A stretch of 64,000 nt of DNA from Micromussa lordhowensis (Eukaryota > Cnidaria > Anthozoa > Scleractinia > Lobophylliidae), in contig OZ026596.1 of the NCBI GenBank assembly GCA_964020085.1, forward strand, positions 29,282,822 through 29,346,821, read 5' to 3'. Both the position numbers and the translations under genes were made by a program. Below are positions 12,779 to 25,500 of this stretch, piece by piece. The notes under the pieces are model-generated. The model searched no databases. It saw only the letters and a program-made list of their open reading frames with translations, and was not told where the DNA came from. Within the stretch, counting starts at the first letter, position 1. Each line of letters begins with the position of its first letter.

Positions 12779-12878
12779 CCACCAAACACAAATCCATCTA
12801 GTGGCAGGGAGGAGGATTTAAACCCGGGACCTCTGGATTACAAATCCGGTGCCATAACCACTAGGCCACGCCGCCTCC
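12761..12878 (-). mobile_element. tRNA-Thr-derived SINE, head fragment
   Basis: The reverse complement reads GGCGTGGCCTAGTGGTTA (A box), an anticodon loop TTTGTAA (anticodon UGU, Thr), and a B-box GGGTTTAAATCC, then the start of a body ATGGATTTGTGTTTGGTGG. The same head and body occur at 31290-31605 and 43040-43276. The body is cut off after about 40 bp. It cannot be a functional tRNA gene because the acceptor stem does not pair. Confidence 0.8.
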
Positions 12879-13844
12879 ATTTTCAAAATGTGTGGATGCA
12901 AAATCAATTTTCTTTCAGTTACAAGCGTAATTAAGGGGGCAATAAACGATGTAACCAACAACAAAGTCAGTCCTATCTTGACCGTGTGAACTAAACAGAA
13001 TGGTTTCCGTGATGAAAAAGCGCTAACTGCATGGTGTATACTCCAGGGATCTCTTCATGCGTTGTTCGATTGGTTTACCGTTCAATTCAGTGGAGAGATC
13101 TACCGCTCATAAGTTAGCAAAGACTCAGAAAAACTCTTAGCTAAAGCCAGACTCTTCAAATATATATATTTTACAAATATACTTTCTAATATGCTATCAA
13201 ACTAAACTGAAGTTTGTATTGGGAAGAATTTTTTATTGCTGGGATAAAACTGTTATTGAAGAAGAGTAGATCTTATTCCATTATATTTCGTCTGGTAACT
13301 CACCGACTAGCGTTATGAAGTGAAATTCCTCAAAGTTGACGGATTGCATTCCTGAATTATTTGTTTAGTTCACGCTGCTAAGATAGTAACCTTGATGGTA
13401 CTTGCCATAACAACGATACAAACTGTAATAGACCATTTCTGAGTTCGTTTGTGCATCTATATGAAAATTAGTTTGGTCTGCATGAAAATGAATCTGTAGG
13501 GTGAACCCGGCATGTTCATTTGAAAAGAAGACTCGAAGACATAGAGGCAAAAGGCAACTTTTGGAACTAGTCTCATTCCCAGATCTCCTATGAACGAAGC
13601 CGTCGGAAGGGCAGAGATCTGGTAGCAAGAGTAAGAGATCAATACCAGAATCGAGGCAGCCTCCTTTGTTTAACCAAAATAACGAGATCGCTTCCAGGAT
13701 TTGCTTGGTCTAGTGCAGTAGTGTAACTGACATAAATGAGAAGATTCGGTTCCACTGTAATGTTAAAGACATTCAACACTTTGATTCACTACTTCTTTCC
13801 AGCTTGTTCTCAGTTGTGAAGCAAAGCAAAGGCTGCAGCTCTAG
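12879..13844. other. No recognisable gene
   Basis: I find no exon, RNA gene or clear repeat end in this stretch. Confidence 0.45.
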
Positions 13845-14240
13845 CCCCCGGAGGTGGGGGGGGGGGGGTACTTAACAAAGTTTAATACGGGGAGGCTCCG
13901 CCCCGAGGTCTAACCCCTTACCCTTTTATATACCATTTTGGCAGAAAAGGTACCCCTTTCACATACCTACTTTAGAACACTGCACCCCCTTTCTAAGCCC
14001 TTCTTGTTGTCATTTTCATGTAGTGCTTAATAAATAAACTGATACAGTCATAAGTGCGTCTATTCGAAATACTTTAATTAAAGCAAAGGCCCTTGTAAAT
14101 ACCTAAATGACCGATTTCCCTACCCTTTTATATACCTCAACTTGTGAAATCCCTACCCTTTTATATACCTGAAGCCTGAAAAAGGTACCCCTTTCGGGCG
14201 GAGCCTCCCCGTGTAGGCCATTATAGGGAGTATCCCCCCC
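13845..14240 (+). repeat. Dispersed repeat R, copy 1
   Basis: The element contains three CCCTTTTATATACC-type motifs, a 14-bp G run near its start, and an end reading TAGGCCATTATAGGGAGTA. The short ends GGGGAGGCTCCGCCC and GGGCGGAGCCTCCCC are inverted repeats of each other (about 13891 and 14199). A related copy in the opposite direction is at 62574-62741, where it interrupts the zinc-finger gene. Confidence 0.8.
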
Positions 14241-14313
14241 GAGCTCTAGCCGTACTTTTACCGGGGAACAAATTCTAAGTAACGAGCGTGGATGGGCAAG
14301 AAATACCTCTTAA

Positions 14314-14699
14314 AGGGGCTAGGGGACCCAATTTTAAGCAGCTTTAGCTCTTAACAACGTACTGGTCATGGAACTGACTCAGTAAAATATCACAAAAACA
14401 GCTTAAAATTGTAGAAAAATCAAAATTTACAAAGGAAAGCAGCCAAAATCGGGCACGCTTGGGTAAAATTCAAGCAAAAAAGAGTGATTTGCATTAAGGA
14501 AAACTTAAAAAACAGCGGCCCGACTTTTTTAATGAGTGTCATTTATCATGCTCGAAAATCGTCGATCCTTGTTTGAAATGTAGGCGAGATTTTGCCAATA
14601 ACAGACTGCTGCTCAGTACCTGTTTGAACTGAGTCAGTTAGAACTCATAGTTAACAAAAAATAACAGACTTACCTACAATCAGCTGTTACATAACCCCC
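14314..14699. mobile_element. Candidate TTAA-flanked MITE
   Basis: The segment begins AGGGGCTAGGGGAC and ends GTTACATAACCCCC, a weak terminal inverted repeat. TTAA lies on both sides (14310-14313 and 14700-14703). It is non-coding. A better example of the same layout is at 44660-45251. Confidence 0.5.
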
Positions 14700-15155
14700 T
14701 TAAAGCATACTTTGTTAAAAAAGTCTCCCAGTTCAAGATTTCTATAATCTTTCTTTTGCGCACCACCTCTCGCATAGCGAGTAGCTAGCCGGGACAACTG
14801 GTACAAAGATTCAAGAAAGGAGAAGTCAGGAGTGCGGCTTAACTGGAGCCGATATGCAAAATACCCGTTCCTCAGGCAACATGATGCTGGCTGGGAAATA
14901 TCGTATCTTTAGTAGAGACTCCCGGCCAGCTAACACATTTTAACAAAAGTGGAATCACCGGCCGAACTGAGTACTCATATCAAGCGGACAAGCTTACATG
15001 CTATAGACGCACTCTCTTTTGGGTCCAATGTCGGCGAGTTTTTGTTTTTATCTTAACTACAAGAGCTTCTGAGACTTCTGATAATTGCTCGGCGTTGCCA
15101 CTGAAAGGTAGCAGGACTGCTGGAACCCTGCAATCCCATAGACAAGGCATGACTC

Positions 15156-15465
15156 AGCTTTGGTTCCCTGTGTTCGCTCCCTCACTGCTCAACATAGACT
15201 ACTTTAGCTCTGAGCTCAAGCGTGAATTCAACAACTACAATTTTTTGGATTGCTACGCCTGAAACTGATAATTTGTTCTACATGGCATATGCAGCTAATT
15301 CGGTGGTTCTAGCTTTGGTTCCCTGTGTTCGCTCCCTCACTGCTCAACATAGACTACTTTAGCTCTGAGCTCAAGCGTGAATTCAACAACTACAATTTTT
15401 TGGATTGCTACGCCTGAAACTGATAATTTGTTCTACATGGCATATGCAGCTAATTCGGTGGTACT
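15156..15465. repeat. Exact 155-bp tandem duplication
   Basis: The segment at 15156-15310 recurs at 15311-15465. The first 152 bases are identical by direct comparison (start AGCTTTGGTTCCCTGTG, end CTAATTCGGTGGT). With no substitutions it is either very young or an assembly artefact. It lies about 1.1 kb upstream of the HPS4 start codon. Confidence 0.95.
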
Positions 15466-16549
15466 ATTGAAAGCTACAATTGCTGGCTGTTATCGATTGG
15501 TAGACGTTATTTTGAGAAGTTCTCGTGAAATTGAAGTGTACATGTGTAAACTAAACTGAACTAATCAAAGTTTATATAAGTTGATATAATTACCCGGTTT
15601 AAATTTAAGACTTATTCAGTTGCTGCTAAGTTTGATAAATGAACACAGTACTAGCCTGCCTAAGGAGATTTGACAAACAAATCGTAAGATTGTCAGTGAA
15701 AATCAATCCAGAAGTTGATTAAAAAAAACTTTTTTCTTTTGCCTTGCATGGTTGTCGTTCAATCTTCGTCTACAAGTATTCAAAGGAAGGGCGGTACTAT
15801 TAGAAGAAAATACAGTGTGTAAATAGAACAACGTAGACTCGTAAAATAAAATGCAATTCTGTCCTCCCATCTCCTCTAAATAAACCTTTAAAGGATGAGA
15901 TATTTATAAAAAAAGCAATCAGTTGAACTGATGGCCCGATGAAGGTTAGCAGTAAGCAGTCAAAACAGCGTGACTACATCGTGATACAAACGATAAACGT
16001 TTATAAAACATTAATACACGTGTGGCTGGGCCTAACAAAACTTCCAAAATCAATTCTCATTTGTGTTTGCGTTGCGGAGTTATTGATACTGAACGGCCAG
16101 TTATGACTGAACATTCCATGTACATAAAGAATGCAGATAGAAATTCTTTGATACTAATCCCACTTCTCTCGTTGAAAGTAAAAGCTTTCATCATGTCAAA
16201 TTCAATCTAAGGGTGCGTTTCTTTGGAAAAATCAATGATCCAGGATCACTCAAGCCATGGTGCATCAAAGGAACCGATGAACTTTTGTCCAGAGTGGATT
16301 CATCTATTCCTTTGACGCTTCACGATCCGCGTGATCCTAACCTTAGTCACGCAACCTTAGGATGTGTAGTTGATCAGAACGCGTGACTGAAAGGAGACTG
16401 CCCGACGGAAAACTAAGGGCGGTTACCTAGCTTCTCGTGACTCACATGCATCGATCGAGAGTCTTTATCAAGCTATAAAGTTGTATCTACCGCTATTTGT
16501 AGAGAAATGTTTTACATGTTGACCCATTCCTGCAGAAACCGGTGAAGTA
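15466..16549. other. Upstream flank of HPS4
   Basis: No other gene is seen. The sequence must hold the HPS4 promoter if exon 1 is called correctly, but I see no decisive TATA or initiator. Between 16230 and 16350 a GATCCAGGATCAC block is partly mirrored by a GATCCGCGTGATCC block, which may be a decayed inverted-repeat element. Confidence 0.35.
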
Positions 16550-16584
16550 ATGACTGCTCTGATAGCCCCGGCTAGGTCACCAAG
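16550..16584 (+). CDS. HPS4: HPS4 exon 1 (proposed start)
   Basis: The ATG at 16550 opens 11 codons plus two bases before a GT (GTATTG) donor. The leftover AG joins the T at 16702 to make a Ser codon, restoring the frame of SFEGLIFFVYD. The 12-residue leader is close in length to the leader before the first longin strand in vertebrate HPS4. No alternative in-frame ATG was found nearby. The donor is weak, so a different upstream first exon remains possible. Confidence 0.6.
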
Positions 16585-19500
16585 GTATTGTTGCTGAATC
16601 TGTGTTGTATATAAAGGCAGGCCGGTTAAACGATTTCATATTATTTTGTTATGTAACTGTGTAAAAGTTTATATAAGTTCGCTTTCAAATCTTTATTGCA
16701 GTTTTGAGGGTCTCATATTCTTTGTCTACGACCGAGAGGCTGTGAAGAAAGAAGCAGATCCACCCGAAAATGCTATCATCTACTTCTACCCTCCTTCGGT
16801 AAATCATGAATTGCTTCGTTTTGTTTATACTCACAATGAGTTCATGCATGAATAAGCTTCTTGAACAAATGTGCTCGGGCTGAAGCAGTCGAACAACACT
16901 CAGGGTATTCTATTCTAACAATCACTTTATTGTGTGCTTTCGCTTTCCTAATACCTCCTCTGATAGTGTTCATCTTAAAAAAGTTAAGATTTCCTGTTGA
17001 TCCCTTGTTTTGCTTTGTATACTTCCCACCTGTTGTGTGTTCATTATAAATAACTCTTTCATATAAACAACATTATTATTCATTCAAAATATTTGCCCGT
17101 TTCTGATTGATTAAAACCACACGCATAATTTACCGTAACCGGCTGCTGTTCACCAAATCTGCAAAGAATCTTCGCCATACTGAACCAATGATGTCAAAAG
17201 TGCAGCCCGCTTCAGATTATTGAACCGATGACGTCAAAATGACGTCAAAAGTGCAGCCCGCTGCAGATTATTGAACCGTTGACCGAGAAAACCTGGGGAC
17301 AACATTATGCTATTTTTAGTGAGCAAAAAAACAAAGAGCGAAATGGCGAAACTCCTTTAGGAACGGGGAAATATGTTAAATGAATAATAAAGCAACTATT
17401 GAATTCGGCTTTCATAGGATATGAAGAATTCTGTAGATCTCTGAGGGTATTATCGACCTCGGCCTTCGGCCTCTGTGGATAACACCCTCCTTGTTCTGCA
17501 GAATTCTTCATATCCTACTCAGCCTCATTCAGTAATTGCTAAATCTTGGTGATGAATGAGTTAATGTTGCAGCTCCTAGTAGTTAATCTAAGCACCTGAC
17601 AAAGTCTCATATTTTCTATTTTCTACCATTCTAAGAATTTTTCCATAACAAATTGTTTCCTTGCTTCAACAGGAACATAGCTAATATTGAGGGCCTCCCA
17701 GTAGGTGCATGTTCCCTTGGGGCTGTTTAAACGACGAAATGGTGAAATGATGAAATGTCACTACAGTCAGCCTCAATAGCCTCTTGGATAGCCTAAATAG
17801 TGCTCTGGTTAGCCTATGCACTCGGCATCACTGACTTGAAGGTGGTTAGCTCTCAATAATTGTAAGGGTTAACCATATCCCACATTGTTAAGTGCAATTC
17901 ATCATTTTGCCATTTCATGTTTTAAACATGCCTGTTCCCTTTATCATTGATCATTTCTCAGTTTCTCCCTCGCTCCCCGTCAAAAAGTTCCATATCTGTT
18001 CCATTCTCGTCAATACATGTAGCAGAGATAATCCTTGTTCCCTCTAATTAATCCCAAAACTATCCCTTGTTCCCTTGAAATAAATCATTATGTTCCCTTG
18101 TTCCGCAAAACCCCTGGGAAGCCCACAGTATTCATCAAGGAGATCTGTCAAGGAAAATCCTGTCATACTTTATTGTACTGAAAAAAAATTACTCCTAGAC
18201 TTTTTGTATGCATTACATGTATGCTGAGTATTAACAGTGTTCTCTTTACAGGCATCTATTGAAGATCGAATTTCTATATGTGGACAACTTATTGGAATGT
18301 CACATTTTATGCATGGTTTTGTTGGTGTCAGACCAGCCCTTTGTAAGCTACAGACAGAGAAGGTGGCAACTATACATTCTGGCCAATACACCTTGGTAAT
18401 GAGTCATGTGATCTTGACATTCACTGAATAAATGCACCCTAATAAAATGGACTTGCAAGTTGATGCAAGTTGAAAACTTGGGTATTCTTGCAACTCAGTT
18501 TGGCCAGACCTTGTATGCACTTGCATTGACTTGCGCTTACTTTGGTTGAGGTCACATTTGTGTGCAAGTTGACGCAAGTTTGTCACCTTTTGGCTGCCCA
18601 GCCCAGGTCAATGCAAGTTGAGTGACATCCATTCATTATTATAGCAACCTATTAGCCAACGAAGTGCAAGATATGTCTGATATGATGGTTACATTGTAGC
18701 CATGCAGGACTAAGCCTTCAAATTAGTTTTTTGCGACTTTCATGTTTATTGCATATACAAGGAAACTTGCAAGTTGGCTTGGCCACCCAACGCAAGTATC
18801 TTCACAAGTTCAACTTGTGGCTTCTTGTGACTACTTGTGAGTCTGTTTAGCCAAGGCTTAAAAGTAAAACATGCAGTGTTTTGTCATCCCATTTCTCTCT
18901 AGAGGAGTGTTAGCCATAAATATCTCAAGGCTGTAAAAGGCGCTGTTTTCCATAATAATTGTGTCTTACTCGTGGTAAGTAAAAATGGATTTGCCACGAG
19001 TATTATAAGAATGGATGTCACTGATTCACTTTGTATCAAACTTAATCTTTGATAAACCCTGCATGCTAAAAGAACCTGGATCTTCAAAATGTGTTTAGAG
19101 CTAAACACCATTATTACTACGAATGTTCTTTTTTTTGTGACAGGCACTTGGTGGAAACCTCAGTGAGCCTGATTCACTGTTGATAAGACAGCTAGAGACC
19201 CTTCAGAGTATCTTTACATTTTACCATGGCTCATTAGAGAGGATCAGAATGGTGAGTCTGTTTGTTACCAGTGTATGAACAAAAATTATTGTTAAGTACT
19301 AAGGGCTAACGGCTACTATATACATGTCAGTCTGCAGATGCAAAGGACTAAAGTTTCACACCCATTTGCACACGTTGCATGCCAATGATAGGAGGCATGC
19401 TGGGCTTCATATCAAGCCATCTGAGCTTGATCCATGACCATAGTCACTGTGTTGTGATGATGTCACGTTAGCCGTATTGGTGTTCCAAAACAATGAAATG

Positions 19501-22500
19501 GTGGTCATGTTGGTGTACCAAACCAGGCCTGTGGGAGTTGAACTATTTACTTTTAGAAAATAACCCAAAGCAAATACGCACGCTGATTGGTTTAAAACCG
19601 TGTTTCTATAACTCTATAGAAACACAGAACTAGCACGAGCTGTTGACGTAAAGATGGTGCAAACAAAGATAATTTACATTTTGATGATTGAAGTAAACAA
19701 GTTGTTTTTCTTTTTCTTCATCGCGGTATTTTCTAAAAGAAATAGAAAACATGTTCTCCGTGTTCCTATCGAGTTATAGAAACACTGGGGGAAGTTTGGG
19801 AGAACTCGAAAAAGCTGTGGAAACAGTCCCGTGCGGCTCGTATTCCCACAGCATTTCTCGTTCTCCCAAACTTTCACTCATGTTCCTATGACTCGATAGA
19901 AACACGGCACATGTTTTCTGTTTCTTAAATGTAAACAGGTTTGTTTGTACGGCTGCTGGTCACGTCAGGGAAATGCTCTATTACAACAGTGCATCTCATT
20001 ACCCAGGTGTACATTCTTGTATGAATGGATAACAAATTCAAGGTTTGAGGTAACCCAGCAATGGACTAGGCAGCATCCTAACTAGGGGAGCAGAAATTGT
20101 TGTAGTTGCTTAAAACTACGGAAACCAGATAATTATTATCTGGTGCCTTCAGTATTCTTTGGCCTGATGCAAACTTGACCATATACCTCTGCCAATGATG
20201 CTACATGTAGATCACAATTTTTATAAAATGAGTATTATTAGTATTGTAACTGAGTGTAACAAACTTACATTGTTAATCATGGCAAAAAGTATAATTGTTT
20301 TCCAGATGTGTGATAGCCAGAAGATCTTTCTGACATGGATGAATGTTATCTGGGATTGTTATCTGCACTTTGTTCGTCATTATGGTGATTTCCTGCCTGG
20401 AGTGTTTGATCCTTTACCATTTCTTGATCTGCCGAAAGTATGTACCGCATTATTAGTTTGAGTTAACAACTTTCAATATTGTATACAGCATTGAAAATGC
20501 TAATAATTGTTAACCCTGGGATGTGCCTGGACAGAAGCTTATCCCCCTTGAGGTTCTTTTGCAATTTTAGAAAGGGGATTCATTCTGTGGCGCTAAACCT
20601 TTCAGAAGCTTGTCACTCATCCCTCGCAAAAATTTTGATGGGTCAATTTTTTCTCCCCATTATTTGATGTTACCATAGTGATACCATTTTATTAAATTCT
20701 GTCTCTTTTGACATACTTTTTTTCATTCTTCATTGTTTTTGTCGCTGTTTTAGGAGAAAAACTACTTCAAAATAATTAATCTCTTTGGAATTTTGGCTTG
20801 TGGGGTTGTAAGGCAGCTGCTTTATCGCTAGTATGTAACAAATTTTTTGTTCTATGCGGGAAAAAGCTCTGACTAAGCGACAGATACGGATTTTAGCAAA
20901 TTTTGCAGATCCACACCACCACATCCTGTCAGATGCCCTGCAATAAGTACTTTTTTACATTCTATTTTATCCTTTTGGATTAATAGTGACAGCCAAAATC
21001 GTGGAATTAAGAACATACTTGTAATGTGACTTATACACGTACAAGGCTTCGTATCAAACCTAACAAAAACCCAGGGTTTTCATTAAGAGCTGACTGACTG
21101 GTTGTGAGGATAATTTTGCCTGCCTGGTTTGACCATCTATAGGAAAGGTGTTTTTTTATAGAGGAGTAGTTCAAAATGATCTGCCTGCATGTGAAAACCA
21201 TTTGCTCTCTTGCTGAGAAAATTAATGAAACCTCTGAAAAACCATCTATACCTTGTTGAGGAAACTGAGTGCTATAAAGTGCTATGTGTCTCAACCAATC
21301 CCCCAGTTCCACAGTGGGGATATGAGTTTGCTTGTTTGTCTGGTGGTTAATGATATATTGAGTGCAATGTTGAGCAAAAAATTGAATCTTACCAATACCA
21401 GTTAACCAAAGGGAGCTCTTCCTGAATTCATCACAAGACAGTCTCTTCGTTGCCACTGACAACAATTGAATCTAGCACCCATTTCTAATAAGTGGCTTCC
21501 CTCTCAGTAAAATGCACCCATCCCCCACACCCTTGAAGTTATTCTGTTATAATAAGCATCCCCACATGAGGCCCTGTAGCCTTCTGATAATAGGATTCCT
21601 ATTTACTGACTTCAGTTTTACCGGTAAATTGAAAACCTTTGGTTTTAATCAAGATTTTGGCAAGTTCAGGGATCTTAACAAATGCAGCACTTTCCATCCA
21701 AAATTTGCTTGTAGTCTCTAATTAGCATTTAGCAGCCCTTTTGAGATGCTAAACATGAATGTATGGCCTAGGCACAAAATTTAATCATCACTCTAACAAC
21801 AACCATTATAACTTTTAGTTTGTAACTCGTGATTGGTATAGCAAGTTATGAGTTGTAGTGGGTGTTCAGATTATTTTTTCCTCTTGATAGAGAGTTGCAG
21901 CCACATGTTTTACCAAGGCTTCCTACATTTTACAAGCCTGCAAACGAAGACAACACATTCTTGGTGGATGCATTCTCTACAGCAACAGGTATTCATTCAT
22001 TTAACTTACTATTTTAATCAGAATAATTTCAGAGCTAATCTGTTATGTCGCAAATGACGTGACTGGCGGTAAGTGTAAAAAGCAATTTATCTGTCTTTGT
22101 ACATTGTTGTTTTCAGTATTCTATGTACCCAGCTGGAACCGTCCATCACGGAGAGACTCCTTCTTCTTAAACCAAATCAAAGAAATGTAAGTAACCTAAT
22201 GCTTTTTAAAAGTTTAAGTCTCCTTACTGTGTGTTTGTTATTCTGCGTTAATCATTTGTCACTTTATCGTTGTAACTTGAATTGCACACTTCTTTTTCTG
22301 TCTATTGTTCTTTTTGATACAGCATCCAGCAAGGCCTATTAAATCCGGTAAGTTTTACTTTGTTATCGATACTGCTTAGAAAAATGTGATTTCGAAAAAA
22401 AAAAGTTACTTTACCGCCATTACCTATGCTGGAGTTAGAGCAGTTTTGAATTGAGTGTCTTAAAGCCAAAACCAAAGTAATCTCTCTAGCCAATCACAAA

Positions 22501-25500
22501 CGATACAGTCAATACAGTGAACCAATCAAAACTCGAAGTAATTACACGTAGCTGACGCAAAGCGCGGGAAAGCGTGTGCAAACGAGTCACGATTGGTTTA
22601 AGTTTTTCTTCTGATTGGATGAGAAAGTGGTGCGAGATTTTTTAAGCCAATCGTGTAGCGTATGCAAAACCAAACACTTTTGGACACTCATAAGAGAATC
22701 GCGCTATCAGCGACCAACGTAAAACACAAGTCGCAATAGTCACAAACTCGATAACTTGCTCACAAAATGAAGCAGTGAAATGAGTCAAATCAGCTGACAT
22801 AAAAAAAAACATTTTTGACAAGGGCGGGAAAATCCAGGCTAACTCGCTTCAAAATCTAGTTTCTCCTTAGCTTATCAATAGGGGCATGTTTGCTGACGTT
22901 ACATTTACAGCATACGGTTTTTCGTCAGGACGCGTTATGCTGGAAACAAATTGTCTTGGAGCATTTGAAGAGCTTGTGAAATTTTTAGCTCGATCAGAGA
23001 GTGAATCCTTTCCTTATGTTAATGAAGCAAATATTGTGAACAAACATTCCCCTGTACACTGTCATGCTGATACTTGATGCGAGAATAGAAAATTATGAAC
23101 TAGGGAGTAGTTAGCAATTATTCACCGAAGTGGAGGTGAATAGTACTTGCTATTCACCTCCGAGCTAGCCAATCAGAATGCACGGAAAGCACTATTCACT
23201 TGTGTGGTATCTACTAAATGAAGATATTTTTTAAAGCTTGTGATCTACCATTTGGCGTCCGTATTCTGAATGCGTTCCTCACACTGACGGAGTATCGACA
23301 CCTTTATGACGCTTTGGCCGAATCTGCTTATAGGCAGCCCTCCTCGAGTCATTCATCGGGAACATTTCCTGATTTGTACGCGACGTCATCCTCGGGCACT
23401 AGAGGCTCTTCGGGCAGGCAGATTGATAAAAGTGATGATAAACATTTGAGCCATCCAACGCCGCAATTCACAAGTGGCAATAGAGGTACTGACTCGCCCG
23501 AATGTCTTGGATCAACTGGCCAAGAAGGTAACTCTACGGAAAATCTCGCAAGGGTTGTCGCATCAGCTATGCCAGTAGGCACAAGCGAGGATACTGAACA
23601 GCACACTGATGACAATTCTGACATTGCGGATGGGAGAGAATCAAAATCAAAGCCGCAGTGTAAAACAGAATCAAGTACCCCGCTTGGTGTGGAGCCTAGC
23701 ATTGTTGAACACACCCTGTCGGACGAAAAAGATATGGACAGTGTTACGACAATTGAGGGAAGAGAAGACAGAACTGAAAAAGAAAATGAAAACAATGAAA
23801 CCGAGAGCTGCGTGTTTGCTGAGAATAGAGATGAAGAAGATGGTAGAGAAAAGAATGAGGACAGCACAACGGATTTCACTGAAGTGGAAAATTCTAGTGC
23901 AGTTTTCGACAGCAGTTCTTGTGAAAGTGAGTTATCCAACGATGTCAACCTCGCTATGGAGGCCATTGACGTGGCGGGGTTAAAAATCGTTGAGTATTCT
24001 AGTTCCCAGTGTCAAGGGCAACAGTGTGGAGAAGCCGAGGGCGAGTGTGAGCCTGGTACATCGAGTACTGGTTCTTTGTGTAATGATTCACTCTGTGCAA
24101 CATCAGAATCATCTGGAACTGATGACATAGATATTTGCAGTTTAGTCTTGGAAGATTTGATTAGAAAAGTTGTCGATAAAGAGAATTTTGACTTGAACAT
24201 GGAGGGTAGCGAAAGCGTTCTTGGTTTTGCAGCGTGCTGCGAGGCGTACGCGAAAAAATCGTGTTACTGTTCTGATGGACTCGCGAAGCCTTGTGAATCA
24301 AGGGAAAATACCTGCCAGGCTCAGAGCAACAAATCTCTCACAAATACAGACAATCGCTCTGTTGAGCACGATTTGAGGAAGGAAAAAGTAGATTTTCCAC
24401 GAGATTTTCAAGAAACAGATCCGTGTCAGTCTCATCGTAGTAATGGCGAAGAAACGAGTTGTAAAACGTCACCAAACAATGCTGATTTCGTTAAAAACGA
24501 CACGAACCCAAATAGTGAAAATGTTTTAATCAATCACTTGACTAGGACTCCCCTTGTGAGCAACGAATCGTTCTCAAATGAAAACTCTCGCTCTGCTGAG
24601 CACGATCTGGAGAAGGAGACGATGGATATTCCAGCAGATAATCATGCAACTGATGCGCTTAAGTCTGATCGTAGCAGTGGCGAAGAAGCGAGTTGTGGAG
24701 AGTCACCAAGAACTGCAAATGTCGCTGAAAATTGTCTACCGATCGAAGCGAACCCTGACAAAGAGAACAGCTCCAGAAGTGAATTGACTCCAATAGTTTG
24801 CGATTCGTTTTCAATTCGCAATCTTAACGTAGGATCTGAGAAGCTCCTGGAAAAATCCTTTGCTTGTATGGATTCCTTTGCTGATGCGGAAATTCCAGAA
24901 TGTGAGGTCAATGTATCGACTCCACCTTCAAATGCTAATGGTAGTACAAGGAACGCGGATGCAACAGCATCACTCATCTCAGCTGAATCTGATTCTGAGG
25001 TTTTTGTTGCAAACGGCCAGGAGAGCATCGCCTCGTCCGGAGGACTTGAGGTACCTGTTGACCAGGCGCTGGAAGAGGTGGAGTTTGAGAAGGAGTCGTG
25101 GGAATGGTTTGAACCACCTTTGGGCGACATCCACACGTCCTCCCTCGCTGACTTGGAAGGTGAAGAGGAATTGCCGTTTGAAGAGGAAGGTGGAGGAGAA
25201 GGTGTCAATCAAGTAAGTACTTCTTTCAAGGTAATTCCATCGAAATAGAACTCACAAAAGATTTTCTCTCAATCTTTACCTGTTGGCTGCTTATATCAAG
25301 AGAACTTGTAATTAAAAAGGGTGGTCCCCGTATTCGCTTAGAAACAGGAAGACCTTCAATAAAGCCAAACATTCCTTACTTTATATTCATTGTATAGAAA
25401 GGTAATCGCTGCATTCAAACTAAGTGAAAAAAATCGTTAGGTCCCGGTACTCATTTCCGAGAAAAAATCGATTTGTCTCTCGCAAGCCAAGCTGTTAAGA

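Noticed and set aside
21031..21465. 144-codon - strand frame in HPS4 intron 5
   Set aside because: It has no family match and lies inside an intron; probably chance or old repeat.
23349..25208. Long open frames on the - strand (205 and 188 codons) and a second + frame inside HPS4 exon 9
   Set aside because: They are shadows of the biased Ser/Glu codons of exon 9. They have no family match and no splice context.
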